64,000 nucleotides of DNA from PALSA-270 sp963770245 (GTDB lineage Bacteria > Acidobacteriota > Terriglobia > Terriglobales > Acidobacteriaceae): assembly GCA_963770245.1 (NCBI GenBank), contig CAVYOX010000016.1:124001-188000 (forward strand), given 5' to 3'. The position numbers and the translations under genes were made by a program. The first letter of the stretch is position 1. Each line of letters opens with the position of its first letter. The notes under the pieces were generated by a model. The model saw only the letters and a program-made list of their open reading frames with translations. It was not told the origin of the DNA and did no database searches. Below, piece after piece: positions 25,373 to 34,762 of this stretch.

Positions 25373-27535
25373 TTAGGCTCCGGTCGACATCGAAGCTTCG
25401 CTCGTCCCGCCTTCGGCGGCGGGACTGGCGATGGGCAGCGTGACCGTGAACACCGCGCCTCCACCCGGAGCAGCTGCCGCTTCCACGTTGCCTCCGTGCT
25501 CCCGCAGAATTGCCCGGCTGACGCTCAAACCTAACCCGGTGCCCCGACCCGGCCGTCGTGTGGTGTAGAAGGGATCGAAGATGCTGGGAAGAATCTGAGC
25601 CGGGATACCGCCTCCGTCGTCCTGAAAAATGGCGATGACGGAATTTTCGTAGCTCGCCAGCCGGACTCGCAGGGTGCCGCGATCGCGCTGTTCGCGGATG
25701 GCCTGCTCCGCGTTCAGGATCAGATTCAGGAAGACTTGCATGAGTTGGTGGGGATCCCCGTTGACCCCGGGCAGCGACACCTCGGGCAGAAAATCCACCG
25801 TGATGTTGTTCTTGCGCAAGGAATAGGAATGCAGTGCCAGAGTCCGCTGCATCAACTCGCTGAGATTGATTCGGCTTCTCCCCGAGCTCGGCGGGCGGGA
25901 GAAGTACATCAGGTTCTGCACAATGTCGGCGGCACGCCGCGCTTGTTGTTGCAGGATTCCCAGTTGCTTGCGAACCGGTTCGCTGGTCTCGTCGTCCTGC
26001 AGCAGTTCCGCTACCCCCAAAATGCTGGTCAGAGGATTGTTCAGCTCGTGCGCAAAGCCGCCGATCATTTGACCCATCGCCGCCAGTCGTTCGCTCTGAA
26101 TGATCTGCTGCTCCATTCTCTTTTCCAGGGTGATGTCGCGCACGGAAACAATCACGCCGCTGACTCTGCCCTGGGCGTCGAATAGAGGACTGGCGGCGGC
26201 ACGCATGGTGCGGAAGCTTCCATCGCGATGGCGGGCCCCATACTCGCAAGTGCCGAACTTCTTCTTCCCGCTACTCACATCGCGATAGACGGTGACAAAC
26301 TCCGGCGAGTGATCCGGCAGCTCTTCGACTTTTTTCCCCAGAAAATCTTCCGGCTTAGAGCCCAGCAGGTCGCGAATCCGAGAGCTGACAAAGCTGTAAC
26401 GTGCGTTCAAATCGATCACCAGGATCAGATCGGGAAAGCTTTCCAGTAAATCGCGCTGGAACTGTTCCTGGCGACGGAGGGTTTTTTCCATGGCCCGCTG
26501 CTCGGTGACATCCACCAGCGTGCCATGGTAGCGAATGATCTTCCCCGAGGCGTCCCAGGCCGCGCCCGAAGTGTCGAGCACGGAAACCGTTCCGCCATCC
26601 TTTCGTCGCAGCACGATCTCCCGCGCGCGTACGCCGCCCCGATCATCGGCGTTTCTTCCCAGCACCGGTTTTTGCCCCGCATCGGAGTTCAGGTCGCTGG
26701 CATCGAGCGCCAATAATTCCTCCTTACTCGCATACCCCAGCAGGCGAACCAGGGCGGCATTCGCGTCCAGCAGTCGGCCCTCGGGGGAACAGATGTAAAC
26801 CCCTTCCTGCAAGCTTTCAAACAGCTCGGTAAAGCGCTTTTCTTTTTCGCGTTCTTCGGTCACATCCCGAGCCAGCCCGCTCACTCCCACCACTTCGTCA
26901 TCCTTCACAATCGCGTTCAGCACGCATTCGAAGTAGCGAACCTGGGTGCTCTTCTTCAGGCAGACCCGGACGGTGCCCGACCAGCGGCGCTTCTGAAGGA
27001 ATCGGGACAGTCCGGATTGCACCTCCGCCAGCGGCGGCTCCGCGAGAAAGTCGGCCACCTTGTGGTCCACGATTTCGGCATAGGGGATGGCCAGTAGTTC
27101 GGTGACGCTACGGTTCACGGTGCGCAGGGTGCCATCGAGCGAACAGGCGAAGGCCACGTCGTCAAAGGAGTCAATCAGTTCCTTGAAGCTGCGCTGCGAG
27201 CGCATGATGACCTGGCCGAGCTGATCGAGCTGCTCTTCGCTCGGCGCGATGGAGCGCTCCTTTAGGTTTTGGACTAGGTTCTTGAGTTCAGAAACCTGTT
27301 TCCTTCGCCCGTAGCTGAAGGCCGAGAAAGCCACCGCCACGCACATCACCGCGACCGGCAATAGGGAACCAAGGTGATACGGCAGACTCTGCAAGCGCTC
27401 CCAGGAGACCCCCGCCAGCGCCGTTGCCAGCAGCACAACGAACAGCAGCGCCAGCCTCCATAGTTTGGCTTCTTCCTTTTCTAAGGGACCGGTGGTGCTG
27501 GCCGGCTGCGCGGGCTCTGGTTCCGGGGCTGACAT
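25373..27535 (-). CDS. Membrane-anchored multi-PAS sensor histidine kinase
   Basis: 720 residues. Two N-terminal membrane helices (about 27-45 and 55-72) are followed by a short coiled coil and three PAS domains with PAC-type ends (DVTEEREKE, DVTEQRAMEK, DITLEKRMEQ). The DHp helix has the phospho-acceptor His in FAHELNNPLTSILG, then the ATPase domain with N-box NLILNAEQAI, DDGGGIP, FDPFYTT and GRGTGLGLSVS. No extracytoplasmic loop of size is present, so it probably senses an intracellular or redox cue via PAS. There is no adjacent response regulator, so it is an orphan kinase, converging with the thiolase. Confidence 0.92.
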   Translation of the reverse strand: MSAPEPEPAQPASTTGPLEKEEAKLWRLALLFVVLLATALAGVSWERLQSLPYHLGSLLPVAVMCVAVAFSAFSYGRRKQVSELKNLVQNLKERSIAPSEEQLDQLGQVIMRSQRSFKELIDSFDDVAFACSLDGTLRTVNRSVTELLAIPYAEIVDHKVADFLAEPPLAEVQSGLSRFLQKRRWSGTVRVCLKKSTQVRYFECVLNAIVKDDEVVGVSGLARDVTEEREKEKRFTELFESLQEGVYICSPEGRLLDANAALVRLLGYASKEELLALDASDLNSDAGQKPVLGRNADDRGGVRAREIVLRRKDGGTVSVLDTSGAAWDASGKIIRYHGTLVDVTEQRAMEKTLRRQEQFQRDLLESFPDLILVIDLNARYSFVSSRIRDLLGSKPEDFLGKKVEELPDHSPEFVTVYRDVSSGKKKFGTCEYGARHRDGSFRTMRAAASPLFDAQGRVSGVIVSVRDITLEKRMEQQIIQSERLAAMGQMIGGFAHELNNPLTSILGVAELLQDDETSEPVRKQLGILQQQARRAADIVQNLMYFSRPPSSGRSRINLSELMQRTLALHSYSLRKNNITVDFLPEVSLPGVNGDPHQLMQVFLNLILNAEQAIREQRDRGTLRVRLASYENSVIAIFQDDGGGIPAQILPSIFDPFYTTRRPGRGTGLGLSVSRAILREHGGNVEAAAAPGGGAVFTVTLPIASPAAEGGTSEASMSTGA

Positions 27536-28032
27536 GGGAGGGATGTCACGTCTGGCCGCCGGTCCGCTGGCGGACTGGCAGGTTTCCAGATGGTGTTCAT
27601 GCGAATCCTAGTTCACCGGCCGGGAGCATACAACGGAAACGTGTGGGGCAACCTGGTTCGGAGAGTTACCAAAGTCACAGGCGCACGCTGTCCCGTTGCG
27701 GGTGGGGGCTCCCCTAAGTTTGGAACCGTCCTCGCCCTTCGCGCCGCGATGGGAGGAACTTCCGCCGACGCTTTCCCTCGCCCGCCATCGCCCCATGCCT
27801 CTGGGGGCGGGTGGGGGTGCCCTTTCGGAAAACAATGGTCCCCGAAAGTGTTCAATATTGCTCAGATTTCTTGCTGGGGCGACCGTTAAGGTCAACCGAA
27901 GAGCACCACACCAGGGGCTCTGGCCCGCAGACCGCCGCTACCCAGCGGAATTCGGGAATGGCGATAAATGCGGTGCGGCTTGGCCTCGGATCATTCCATC
28001 ACCCATCATTCGTGACGCAACGCAAGCAGGGT
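27536..28032. other. Long intergenic region without a convincing gene
   Basis: Between the divergent PAS kinase and the decaheme cytochrome. Short reading frames on both strands are Pro/Arg/Gly-rich with no domain signature. The sequence around 27700-27850 is G/C-tract rich and could be a decayed or repeated element. The last part holds the control region of the cytochrome cluster. Confidence 0.5.
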
Positions 28033-28048
28033 TGTGAGCCTGATCACG
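28033..28048. promoter_or_regulatory. CRP/FNR-type palindrome upstream of the multiheme cluster
   Basis: TGTGA-N6-TCACG, 9 of 10 half-site positions of TGTGA-N6-TCACA, 128 bases before the decaheme cytochrome start. The right half shares GATCAC with the site at 12071 before cydA, supporting control by the same CRP/FNR/HcpR-like regulator. Confidence 0.55.
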
Positions 28049-28176
28049 GAACCGAGCCGGAGGATTCGCCATAGTACATTCGGCGCGGACGAGCGGGAAC
28101 CTGAGGTGATGGGGCGGCGCCTGCGGCAGCGTTTGGCGTCCTGGCCCGCAATTCTCCAGCGCGAAGGGACAAGAAG

Positions 28177-29142
28177 ATGCGAATCAAACTCCCCCGGGCG
28201 GTTCTGGGCTGGGCCTTGTGTCTTCTAGGCGCCGGCAGCTTGGTCCGAACTCAGGCGCAGCAAAAGCAGGCGGATACCAACCCACCGCCCGCACCTCGAG
28301 CTGCCGCCGCTCCGTCCGCAACCGATGCTTCGCAATTTGTGGGCTCCGACACCTGCAAAGCCTGTCACCAGCCGGAAACTGACAGCTTCGAACGCAGCGC
28401 GCATTGGAAGACCGCCAAGGGGCCACATCAGGGTCCGCAATCGGAGGGGTGCGAGAGTTGCCATGGACCAGGCAAGGCGCACGTGGACGGCGGCGGCGAC
28501 GCCTCGAAGATCATCAGTTTTAAGAAGCTTTCCCCAAAAGAATCGAGCGAGCGCTGCCTCAGTTGCCATCAGGCGGACGAAACCCGCAGCAACTTCCTGC
28601 GCTCGGAACATATGAAGAATGATGTGGGGTGCACCAGTTGCCACTCCGAGCACTCACCCCATGTGGCGCACAATCTATTGATTGCCACGCAGCCCCTGCT
28701 TTGTTACGGTTGCCACCGCGAGGTCGAACCGGACTTTTCCAAGCCCACTCATCATCGGGTGAACGAAGGCCTGGTCGGGTGCAGTGACTGCCACAATCCG
28801 CACGGTAGTTCCCAGGCCCACCAACTGCGCGCCACCGCAGCCCAGCAAGCCATCTGTTTGAACTGCCACGCCGATAAAGCCGGGCCGTTCCAGTACGAGC
28901 ATCCCCCGGTGAAGGTCGAGGGCTGCCTGGCCTGCCACACGCCGCACGGCTCGGCGAATCCGCATTTGATCAACCGGCCCCAGGTGAACCAGCTCTGCCT
29001 GGAGTGTCACACCCTGACCGGAGCCAGCGTCGCGCCGCTCAGTCCCACGTTCCACAATCAGGCGGAAAAGTACCAGGCGTGCACGCTTTGCCACACCGCC
29101 ATTCACGGTTCGAACACAGATGCGACTTTCTTCAAGCGCTAG
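28177..29142 (+). CDS. Periplasmic decaheme c-type cytochrome, MtrA/DmsE-like
   Basis: 321 residues. An N-terminal signal (about 1-27) precedes ten CxxCH haem-attachment motifs: the first at C60 (CKACH), then CESCH, CLSCH, CTSCH, CYGCH, CSDCH, CLNCH, CLACH, CLECH and the last near residue 302 (CTLCH). The segment CESCHGPGKAHVDGGGD is characteristic of the DmsE/MtrA family, which plugs into an outer-membrane barrel and conducts electrons through it. The adjacent gene 12 bases downstream encodes the matching MtrB/PioB-type barrel, which strongly supports this role. Confidence 0.92.
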   Translation: MRIKLPRAVLGWALCLLGAGSLVRTQAQQKQADTNPPPAPRAAAAPSATDASQFVGSDTCKACHQPETDSFERSAHWKTAKGPHQGPQSEGCESCHGPGKAHVDGGGDASKIISFKKLSPKESSERCLSCHQADETRSNFLRSEHMKNDVGCTSCHSEHSPHVAHNLLIATQPLLCYGCHREVEPDFSKPTHHRVNEGLVGCSDCHNPHGSSQAHQLRATAAQQAICLNCHADKAGPFQYEHPPVKVEGCLACHTPHGSANPHLINRPQVNQLCLECHTLTGASVAPLSPTFHNQAEKYQACTLCHTAIHGSNTDATFFKR

Positions 29143-29154
29143 GAGGCAGGCGGC

Positions 29155-31536
29155 ATGAAACGCGATGGCTGGACATACGGTGTGGTTTTTGTGCTGCTGG
29201 CCGTGGGTGCGGGGTGGGCGCAGACCGAAAGCGCGCCCACGACCTGGGACCCCAGTGCTTCCCAGTATCCTCATCAAAGCGCCTCGCCCCAAACCGACCC
29301 CGACGTGCCCGAATCCGAAGCCGCGCCCGCCCTGTGGAATGGATATGAAGTGCACGGCAGCGCCGAATTCGGAGGTCGAGGAGTTTCTAGTTCCGGCGAT
29401 CTGGGGCTCTATTCAACCTATGTCAATCTGGGCAGCGGGCCGCGACTGCTCGACCAATCGATCGAAATGCACTCCGTCAACCACAATGGGTTTTTGTTCG
29501 ACGACCTCAGCATGAGCAGCTTCGGATACGGCGGCGATCCGAATGACGTGACTCGCCTCAGCATGGACAAAGGTCGTTGGTACGACTTCAGCGGTATCTT
29601 CCGCCGCGATCAGAACTACTGGGATTACAACCTGATAGCCAATCCGTTGAATCCTTCGACTTCGACTCCCGCTTTGGCCATCAACGATTCGCCCCATCTT
29701 CTCAATCTTTCGCGGAAAATGACCGACCTGGACCTGAAACTTCGTCCGCAATCCAAGATCCGCTTCGACCTGGGCTATTCCCACTACTCGAACGGCGGCT
29801 CCGCGTTCACCACCGACCATCAGGGCACCGAGGCGGAATTGTTCCAGCCCACCCGCGATCTCACCGACACCTACCATTTCGGCATTTCCTGGCTCCCCAT
29901 CGCTCGCACCCGGATTTCCTACAGCCAATACTTCACGCACGTCAAAAGCGACACCTCCGACGTGCTCGACAGTTTTCCCAATGTTCTTTCGAACGGCACG
30001 CCCGCCAACCTGGGGATTTCCTTCGATACTAAAAACGGCATTCCCTGCGCGGCCCCGATCACCGCGAGCGGTGCGGCCAATCCCACGTGCAATCCCTACA
30101 CCGGCTACTCCAACTTCGTGCCCTACCGCACCAACATCCCGACCGAGCAATTGAGTTTTCAGACCCACTACTTCAAGCGCCTGGAGCTCACCGGTCTGGC
30201 CAGTTACACCGGAGCCAGAAGCGAAGTGCCTTTCTCGGAGGAAAGCTTTGCCGGCGACATCTCCCGCACGCATGGAGTCGCGACCACGTTGACCTCGACG
30301 GGCGCGACGCAAAACATCACCACCAGCGTCGATCTGGGCGCGACCTATGACGCGACCGACAGATTGCGGATCAATGATTCGTTTCGCTGGTACGATTTTC
30401 GCCTGCCGGGAGCGGCCACCTTGCTTTCCTCGGCCCTGTTCAGTCCATCGGCCATCGTGCCGCCCAACGCATTTTCCACCACCGGCTGCCCCCCGCCCTA
30501 TACCGGGCCGGGCTGCCCGCAACACAGCGCCAGCTCGGGAGCCGACCTGAGCACCGATGTCACCAATAATTATGAGGCGCAAAATCAGAAGGTGAATACT
30601 TTCGAAGTGGAATATGACTTCAACCCGAAAGTCGGGGCCAATCTCGGTTACCGCTTCGAGCGGCGGGATATCGCCCTGAACGGCACCGATACCGTCCTCT
30701 CGACCTTCGACCCCACCCTGGCCACCCGCGGCGGCTGCACCGCGCTCACCAACGGGATCTGCCAGACCACCGCGTTTTCGACCGGGCTGCAGACCATCGA
30801 GATCAACGACCATGGCGCCCTGTTTGGACTCTGGTTGCGGCCGATACGGGGACTGCGCATCAATACCGATATCGAAATCAACTCGGCCGACAACGTTTTC
30901 ACCAACATCATGCCACGCCATTTCCAGTGGTACCGGGTGAAAGGAAACTACACCCCCAAGGGCTGGCTCAGTCTTTCGGGGGGCGCGAATATTCGCGAGT
31001 CGCGCGACCTCTCGAGCAACCTGGGCAACTTGCAACACAATCGAAGCTACTCCATGGGAGCCGTGATCACCCGCTCGGCTCGCTGGAGTTTCGATTTCAA
31101 TTACAACTACGACGATCTGCTGACCAACATCAACATCTGTTTCGTCGAGACCCCCACCCCCGCGTTTGCCAACACCAGCGGTGCCTTGTGCGGCGCAGCC
31201 TATCTCAGCGCGCTGTCCTTCTATCACGATACCTCGAGCTTTGGCTCGGCCAATCTGATGTTCAAGCCGGTCCAGCGCGCCACCCTTACTCTCGGCTACA
31301 CCCTGACCAGCACGAGCGGATCGAGTCTGCTGCTGAGCCCGCTCGCTTCGCTCGGCCCGGTGGCCTACAACTACCATCTTCCGACCGCGGCTCTGGCCTA
31401 TGACATCACCAAGCACGTGACCTTCAAGACGGGTTGGAATTATTATGACTACGATGAGAAATCGGCACCCGTGCTGGTGGCTCCTCGCAACTTCCGTGCC
31501 AACATTTTCGCAACCTCGTTGCGCTTTTCCATGTAA
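29155..31536 (+). CDS. MtrB/PioB-family outer-membrane beta-barrel
   Basis: 793 residues with a signal peptide (VVFVLLAVGAGWAQ). After it the protein is a series of alternating-residue amphipathic strands, with aromatic girdles and short Asn/Asp/Gly turns, as expected for a large barrel of about 26 strands; it ends in ANIFATSLRFSM. The early segment GYEVHGSAEFGGRGVSSSGD and the DDLSMSSFGYGGDPNDVTRLS region match the decaheme-associated porin family. No CxxC motif is seen near the N-terminus, unlike Shewanella MtrB. It would sheath the upstream decaheme cytochrome to form a porin-cytochrome conduit. Confidence 0.88.
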   Translation: MKRDGWTYGVVFVLLAVGAGWAQTESAPTTWDPSASQYPHQSASPQTDPDVPESEAAPALWNGYEVHGSAEFGGRGVSSSGDLGLYSTYVNLGSGPRLLDQSIEMHSVNHNGFLFDDLSMSSFGYGGDPNDVTRLSMDKGRWYDFSGIFRRDQNYWDYNLIANPLNPSTSTPALAINDSPHLLNLSRKMTDLDLKLRPQSKIRFDLGYSHYSNGGSAFTTDHQGTEAELFQPTRDLTDTYHFGISWLPIARTRISYSQYFTHVKSDTSDVLDSFPNVLSNGTPANLGISFDTKNGIPCAAPITASGAANPTCNPYTGYSNFVPYRTNIPTEQLSFQTHYFKRLELTGLASYTGARSEVPFSEESFAGDISRTHGVATTLTSTGATQNITTSVDLGATYDATDRLRINDSFRWYDFRLPGAATLLSSALFSPSAIVPPNAFSTTGCPPPYTGPGCPQHSASSGADLSTDVTNNYEAQNQKVNTFEVEYDFNPKVGANLGYRFERRDIALNGTDTVLSTFDPTLATRGGCTALTNGICQTTAFSTGLQTIEINDHGALFGLWLRPIRGLRINTDIEINSADNVFTNIMPRHFQWYRVKGNYTPKGWLSLSGGANIRESRDLSSNLGNLQHNRSYSMGAVITRSARWSFDFNYNYDDLLTNINICFVETPTPAFANTSGALCGAAYLSALSFYHDTSSFGSANLMFKPVQRATLTLGYTLTSTSGSSLLLSPLASLGPVAYNYHLPTAALAYDITKHVTFKTGWNYYDYDEKSAPVLVAPRNFRANIFATSLRFSM

Positions 31537-31559
31537 CTCGATTGAAAGGAAAGTCCGTG

Positions 31560-31892
31560 ATGAAAATTCTCGCAAGCAAGAGCATCCTCGTTGCCTTGGC
31601 CCTGATGCTGGGGTTGTCGTTCGCAGCCCAGGCCCAGAGCGGCGCCGAGGCCACCTATAAAGCCAAATGCGCCATGTGCCACGGGGCCGAGGGCAAGGGC
31701 GATTCGCCCATGGGCAAGAAGCTGAATGTCCGCGATTTGGGTTCCCCGGAGGTGCAGAAACAGAGCGACGCGGAACTGACCACGATCGTCACCAAGGGCA
31801 AGGGTAAGATGATGCCCTTCGAAGGGAAACTGACGGCTGACCAGATCGGGCAGCTTGTGGCCTACATCCGGGAACTTGGCAAGAAGAAGTAG
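31560..31892 (+). CDS. Small monoheme cytochrome c
   Basis: 110 residues from ATG 31560 (a GTG at 31557 is adjacent; AAAGGA RBS 9 bases upstream). A signal peptide (ILVALALMLGLSFAAQAQ) is followed by one CAMCHG haem site, the axial Met candidate in GKMMPFEGKLT and the final helix IGQLVAYIRELG, i.e. a class I cytochrome c of the cytochrome c6/CccA type. As a soluble periplasmic carrier it could shuttle electrons between the inner-membrane cytochromes and the outer-membrane conduit of the same operon. Confidence 0.92.
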   Translation: MKILASKSILVALALMLGLSFAAQAQSGAEATYKAKCAMCHGAEGKGDSPMGKKLNVRDLGSPEVQKQSDAELTTIVTKGKGKMMPFEGKLTADQIGQLVAYIRELGKKK

Positions 31893-31920
31893 ACCGCACG
31901 AGCGGGAGACGAGGACGAAC

Positions 31921-32382
31921 GTGGAGAGCACGCTGGTTCCCGAAGGGGGACCCACGCGGCGGCGGCTGGTCGAACTGCTCCTAGGCGGCGGTTTGTTCGC
32001 TTCTTTCGTGTCGTTTGTATATCCGGTCCTGCGCTATCTGGTGCCGCCGCCGGTGGCAGACCTGGGTGGCGACGATGTGATCGCTGCCAAGGTTGGAGAC
32101 CTTCAGCCGAATAGTGGCAAGATCTTCCGCTTCGGCAGCCGTCCCGGACTCCTGCTTCGTGTCGGAGAAGGGGAGTATCGCGCATTTTCCGCCACCTGTA
32201 CGCATTTGAGTTGCACGGTCCAGTACCGTACTGATCTTCACGAGATTTGGTGCGCGTGCCATAACGGCATGTACGACCTCAACGGGCGTAATGTCTCGGG
32301 TCCTCCGCCGCGCCCTCTGGAGAGTTACCAGGTCCACGTGCGTGGCCAAGACCTTGTGGTCAGCCGGAAGCGGGAGGCCTGA
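31921..32382 (+). CDS. Rieske 2Fe-2S protein of a cytochrome bc complex
   Basis: 153 residues from GTG 31921. An N-terminal TRRRLVELLLGGG anchor with a single membrane helix (about 18-40) resembles the uncleaved twin-arginine anchors of Rieske proteins. Cluster ligands are C93 and H95 (CTHLSC) and C111 and H114 (CACHNG), with C98 and C113 placed for the structural disulfide. The second motif lacks the usual Gly-Ser after CxCH (has NG). It precedes cytochrome b by 2 bases, so both belong to one quinol-oxidising complex. Confidence 0.93.
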   Translation: MESTLVPEGGPTRRRLVELLLGGGLFASFVSFVYPVLRYLVPPPVADLGGDDVIAAKVGDLQPNSGKIFRFGSRPGLLLRVGEGEYRAFSATCTHLSCTVQYRTDLHEIWCACHNGMYDLNGRNVSGPPPRPLESYQVHVRGQDLVVSRKREA

Positions 32383-32384
32383 GT

Positions 32385-33464
32385 TTGCTCGCCGGTGTCC
32401 GCAAGTGGCTGGATGAACGGTTTGACTGGGCTGCGCTCATGGCGCCCTTGCGCAAGAAGACTGTCCCGGTCCACCAGCTCTCGTACTGGTATTTTCTGGG
32501 CGGCATCACGCTGTTTTTGTTTGGCATCCAGGTCGGCACTGGCATTCTGCTGCTCCTCTATTACCGCCCCAGTTCGAACGAAGCCTTTGAGAGCGTGCAG
32601 TACATCATGACTCGGGTGCCGTTCGGATGGCTGGTGCGCTCCATCCACTCCTGGGCAGCGAACCTGATGATCTTCACCGCCTTCTGCCACATGTTCAGCG
32701 TACTGTTCCTGCGTGCCTACCGCAAACCGCGGGAACTCACCTGGGTCAGTGGCATGGTCCTTCTGTTTCTTGTCATGGGGTTCGGCTTTAGTGGATACCT
32801 GCTGCCCTGGAATACGCTGGCGTTCTTTGCCACCAAGGTGGGCACCGATATTGCCGGCCAAGTGCCCCTCATCGGCAAATCGTTAATGATCTTCTTGCGC
32901 GGCGGGGAAGAAGTCACCGGCGCCACGCTGACCCGATTTTTCGGATTCCATGTAGCCGTCCTGCCCGGCATCACTACGTTGTTGATCCTCGTCCACCTGG
33001 CACTGATTCAGCGGCTCGGCATGAGTGTTCCCCCAGGTGTCGAGGCCGAGCGGACGGTGCACCCCGAGCAGTCGCGGGAGATGCACTTCTTCCCGAACTT
33101 TCTGCTGCGTGAACTGATGGCCTGGTACATTGCGCTGGGCGTGCTGGGCGCGTTGGCCGCTCTTTCGCCGCGGGGACTGGGCGCTAAGGCCGACCCCTTC
33201 TCGTCCGCTCCGGCGGGAATCAGGCCGGAGTGGTACTTCATGTTTATGTTTCAGACGCTGAAATTGATTCCGGCCAAGGTCTGGCGCCTGGACGGCGAAG
33301 TGATTGGGATTCTGCTGTTCGGCGCCGCGGGGGTGATCTGGACGCTGCTTCCTTTCCTGGAGCGCAATGGCAAAGGCCGCAGCCAGCGTTGGATTCTGGG
33401 CGCGGGTATTTTTGCGGTGGCGTATATGGCATCGATGACCGTCTATGGATACCTCGCGAAATAA
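32385..33464 (+). CDS. Cytochrome b (b6-type) of the bc complex
   Basis: 359 residues from a TTG start with GGGAGG 7 bases upstream. Four haem-ligand histidines are visible: H88/H102 (13 residues between) and H189/H204 (14 between), the spacing of b6-type cytochromes. GFSGYLLPW and PEWYF (281-285) are quinol-site motifs. The N-terminal cytochrome b and C-terminal subunit-IV-like parts are fused. It oxidises menaquinol together with the Rieske protein. It overlaps the next cytochrome gene by 20 bases. No cytochrome c1 or f is present; multiheme cytochromes replace it. Confidence 0.94.
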   Translation: MLAGVRKWLDERFDWAALMAPLRKKTVPVHQLSYWYFLGGITLFLFGIQVGTGILLLLYYRPSSNEAFESVQYIMTRVPFGWLVRSIHSWAANLMIFTAFCHMFSVLFLRAYRKPRELTWVSGMVLLFLVMGFGFSGYLLPWNTLAFFATKVGTDIAGQVPLIGKSLMIFLRGGEEVTGATLTRFFGFHVAVLPGITTLLILVHLALIQRLGMSVPPGVEAERTVHPEQSREMHFFPNFLLRELMAWYIALGVLGALAALSPRGLGAKADPFSSAPAGIRPEWYFMFMFQTLKLIPAKVWRLDGEVIGILLFGAAGVIWTLLPFLERNGKGRSQRWILGAGIFAVAYMASMTVYGYLAK

Positions 33465-34707
33465 GTGCGCTGGGAGGTTGCTTTTTCCGCTGCTGGCAAC
33501 CCTGTTGCTTGGCGCCCTGGCTCCCGCCCAGAATCCGAACAGTTGCCTCGACTGCCATTCCGCGCTCGATCCCCCCGATAAGGTCACCGCGGAACAGTTT
33601 TCCGAGGACATTCACGCCCAGAGGGGTCTGAGCTGCGCCAGTTGCCATGGTGGCGACCCCAGCAAGAACGATCAGGACGCCATGAGCAAGAAAGCCGGCT
33701 TCAGGGGGAAAATCGAGCGGAAGGATGTCCCGGCGCTGTGCGGTAGGTGCCATTCCGACAGTGCCTACATGCGCCAGCACAACCCATCCCTGCGCACCGA
33801 TCAGTTTGCTCAGTATCGGACCAGCGTGCATGGCAAGCTACGCGCGAAGGGTGATGAGAGAGTCGCCGTCTGCACCGATTGCCACGGTGTTCATGATCTG
33901 CGGCCGGCCAGCGATCCGCGCTCGAACGTCCATCCCTTAAACATCGCTCAGACCTGCGCCCGCTGCCACGCCGATGCGGCTTACATGAAGGGATACCCGA
34001 TCCCGACCGACCAGTTCGCCAGCTACGGCGCCAGCGTTCACCACGAAGCCCTGACCGGGCGTGGAGATTTGAGTGCCCCCACCTGCACCACCTGTCACGG
34101 CGACCACGGCGCTGCGCCGCCGGGCGTCAGCACAGTGCAGAATGTTTGCTCCACCTGCCACGTTTTCCAGGCGCAGTTGTTTGAATCCAGCCCGCACCAA
34201 GCGGCCTTTGCTGCGGCTTCGCTTCCGGGATGCGTTACCTGCCACAGCAACCACCGGATTGCACATCCGACGGACGCGATGCTCGGCACCGGGCCGCAGT
34301 CGGTTTGCACGAACTGTCATACCGAGGGCGACGCTGGCTACCAGGCAGCCGCCCAGATCGCGCAACAAATCGATCATCTGGACACCGCGATCAAGAATGC
34401 CACCGAGATCCTGGACCGCGCTGAGTCGGCCGGCATGGAAGTCAGCGAGGCGCAGCTGGAGCAGGACCAGGCGCGTGATTCGCTCACCAAGTCACGTGTT
34501 TCCATCCATAGCGTCAACCTAACGCGCGTCCAGCAAGACGTGGACGCGGGCCTGCGGATCACCGCGAAAACTCACGGGGAAGGTGCAGCAGCACTCCAGG
34601 AACGGGATTATCGCCGCCGGGGCCTGGCTCTGTCGCTGCTGGCAATCGTGGCGGTGGTGATCGGGCTACGTCTCTATGTTCGCCAAATCGAGAGGCGGTC
34701 GAGTTGA
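33445..34707 (+). CDS. Membrane-tethered nine-heme c-type cytochrome
   Basis: 420 residues. Signal peptide (LLFPLLATLLLGALAPAQ), then nine CxxCH motifs from C34 (CLDCH) to about residue 290 (CTNCH). A Glu/Gln/Asp-rich helical stretch (about 300-380) could form a coiled coil, and a C-terminal membrane helix (LALSLLAIVAVVIGLRLYV) ends in a basic tail. The ATG lies inside the end of the cytochrome b gene, implying tight coupling. In position it replaces cytochrome c1/f as electron acceptor for the Rieske/b pair. Confidence 0.9.
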   Translation: MDTSRNKCAGRLLFPLLATLLLGALAPAQNPNSCLDCHSALDPPDKVTAEQFSEDIHAQRGLSCASCHGGDPSKNDQDAMSKKAGFRGKIERKDVPALCGRCHSDSAYMRQHNPSLRTDQFAQYRTSVHGKLRAKGDERVAVCTDCHGVHDLRPASDPRSNVHPLNIAQTCARCHADAAYMKGYPIPTDQFASYGASVHHEALTGRGDLSAPTCTTCHGDHGAAPPGVSTVQNVCSTCHVFQAQLFESSPHQAAFAAASLPGCVTCHSNHRIAHPTDAMLGTGPQSVCTNCHTEGDAGYQAAAQIAQQIDHLDTAIKNATEILDRAESAGMEVSEAQLEQDQARDSLTKSRVSIHSVNLTRVQQDVDAGLRITAKTHGEGAAALQERDYRRRGLALSLLAIVAVVIGLRLYVRQIERRSS

Positions 34708-34762
34708 GGCTGGCTGGCGGGTTGTCCCGTACGATACACTCCAAATTCCGGTAGAAAGCGAC

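Noticed and set aside
29413..31575. 720-codon minus-strand open frame
   Set aside because: Antisense of the MtrB-like barrel; no signal peptide or known motif.
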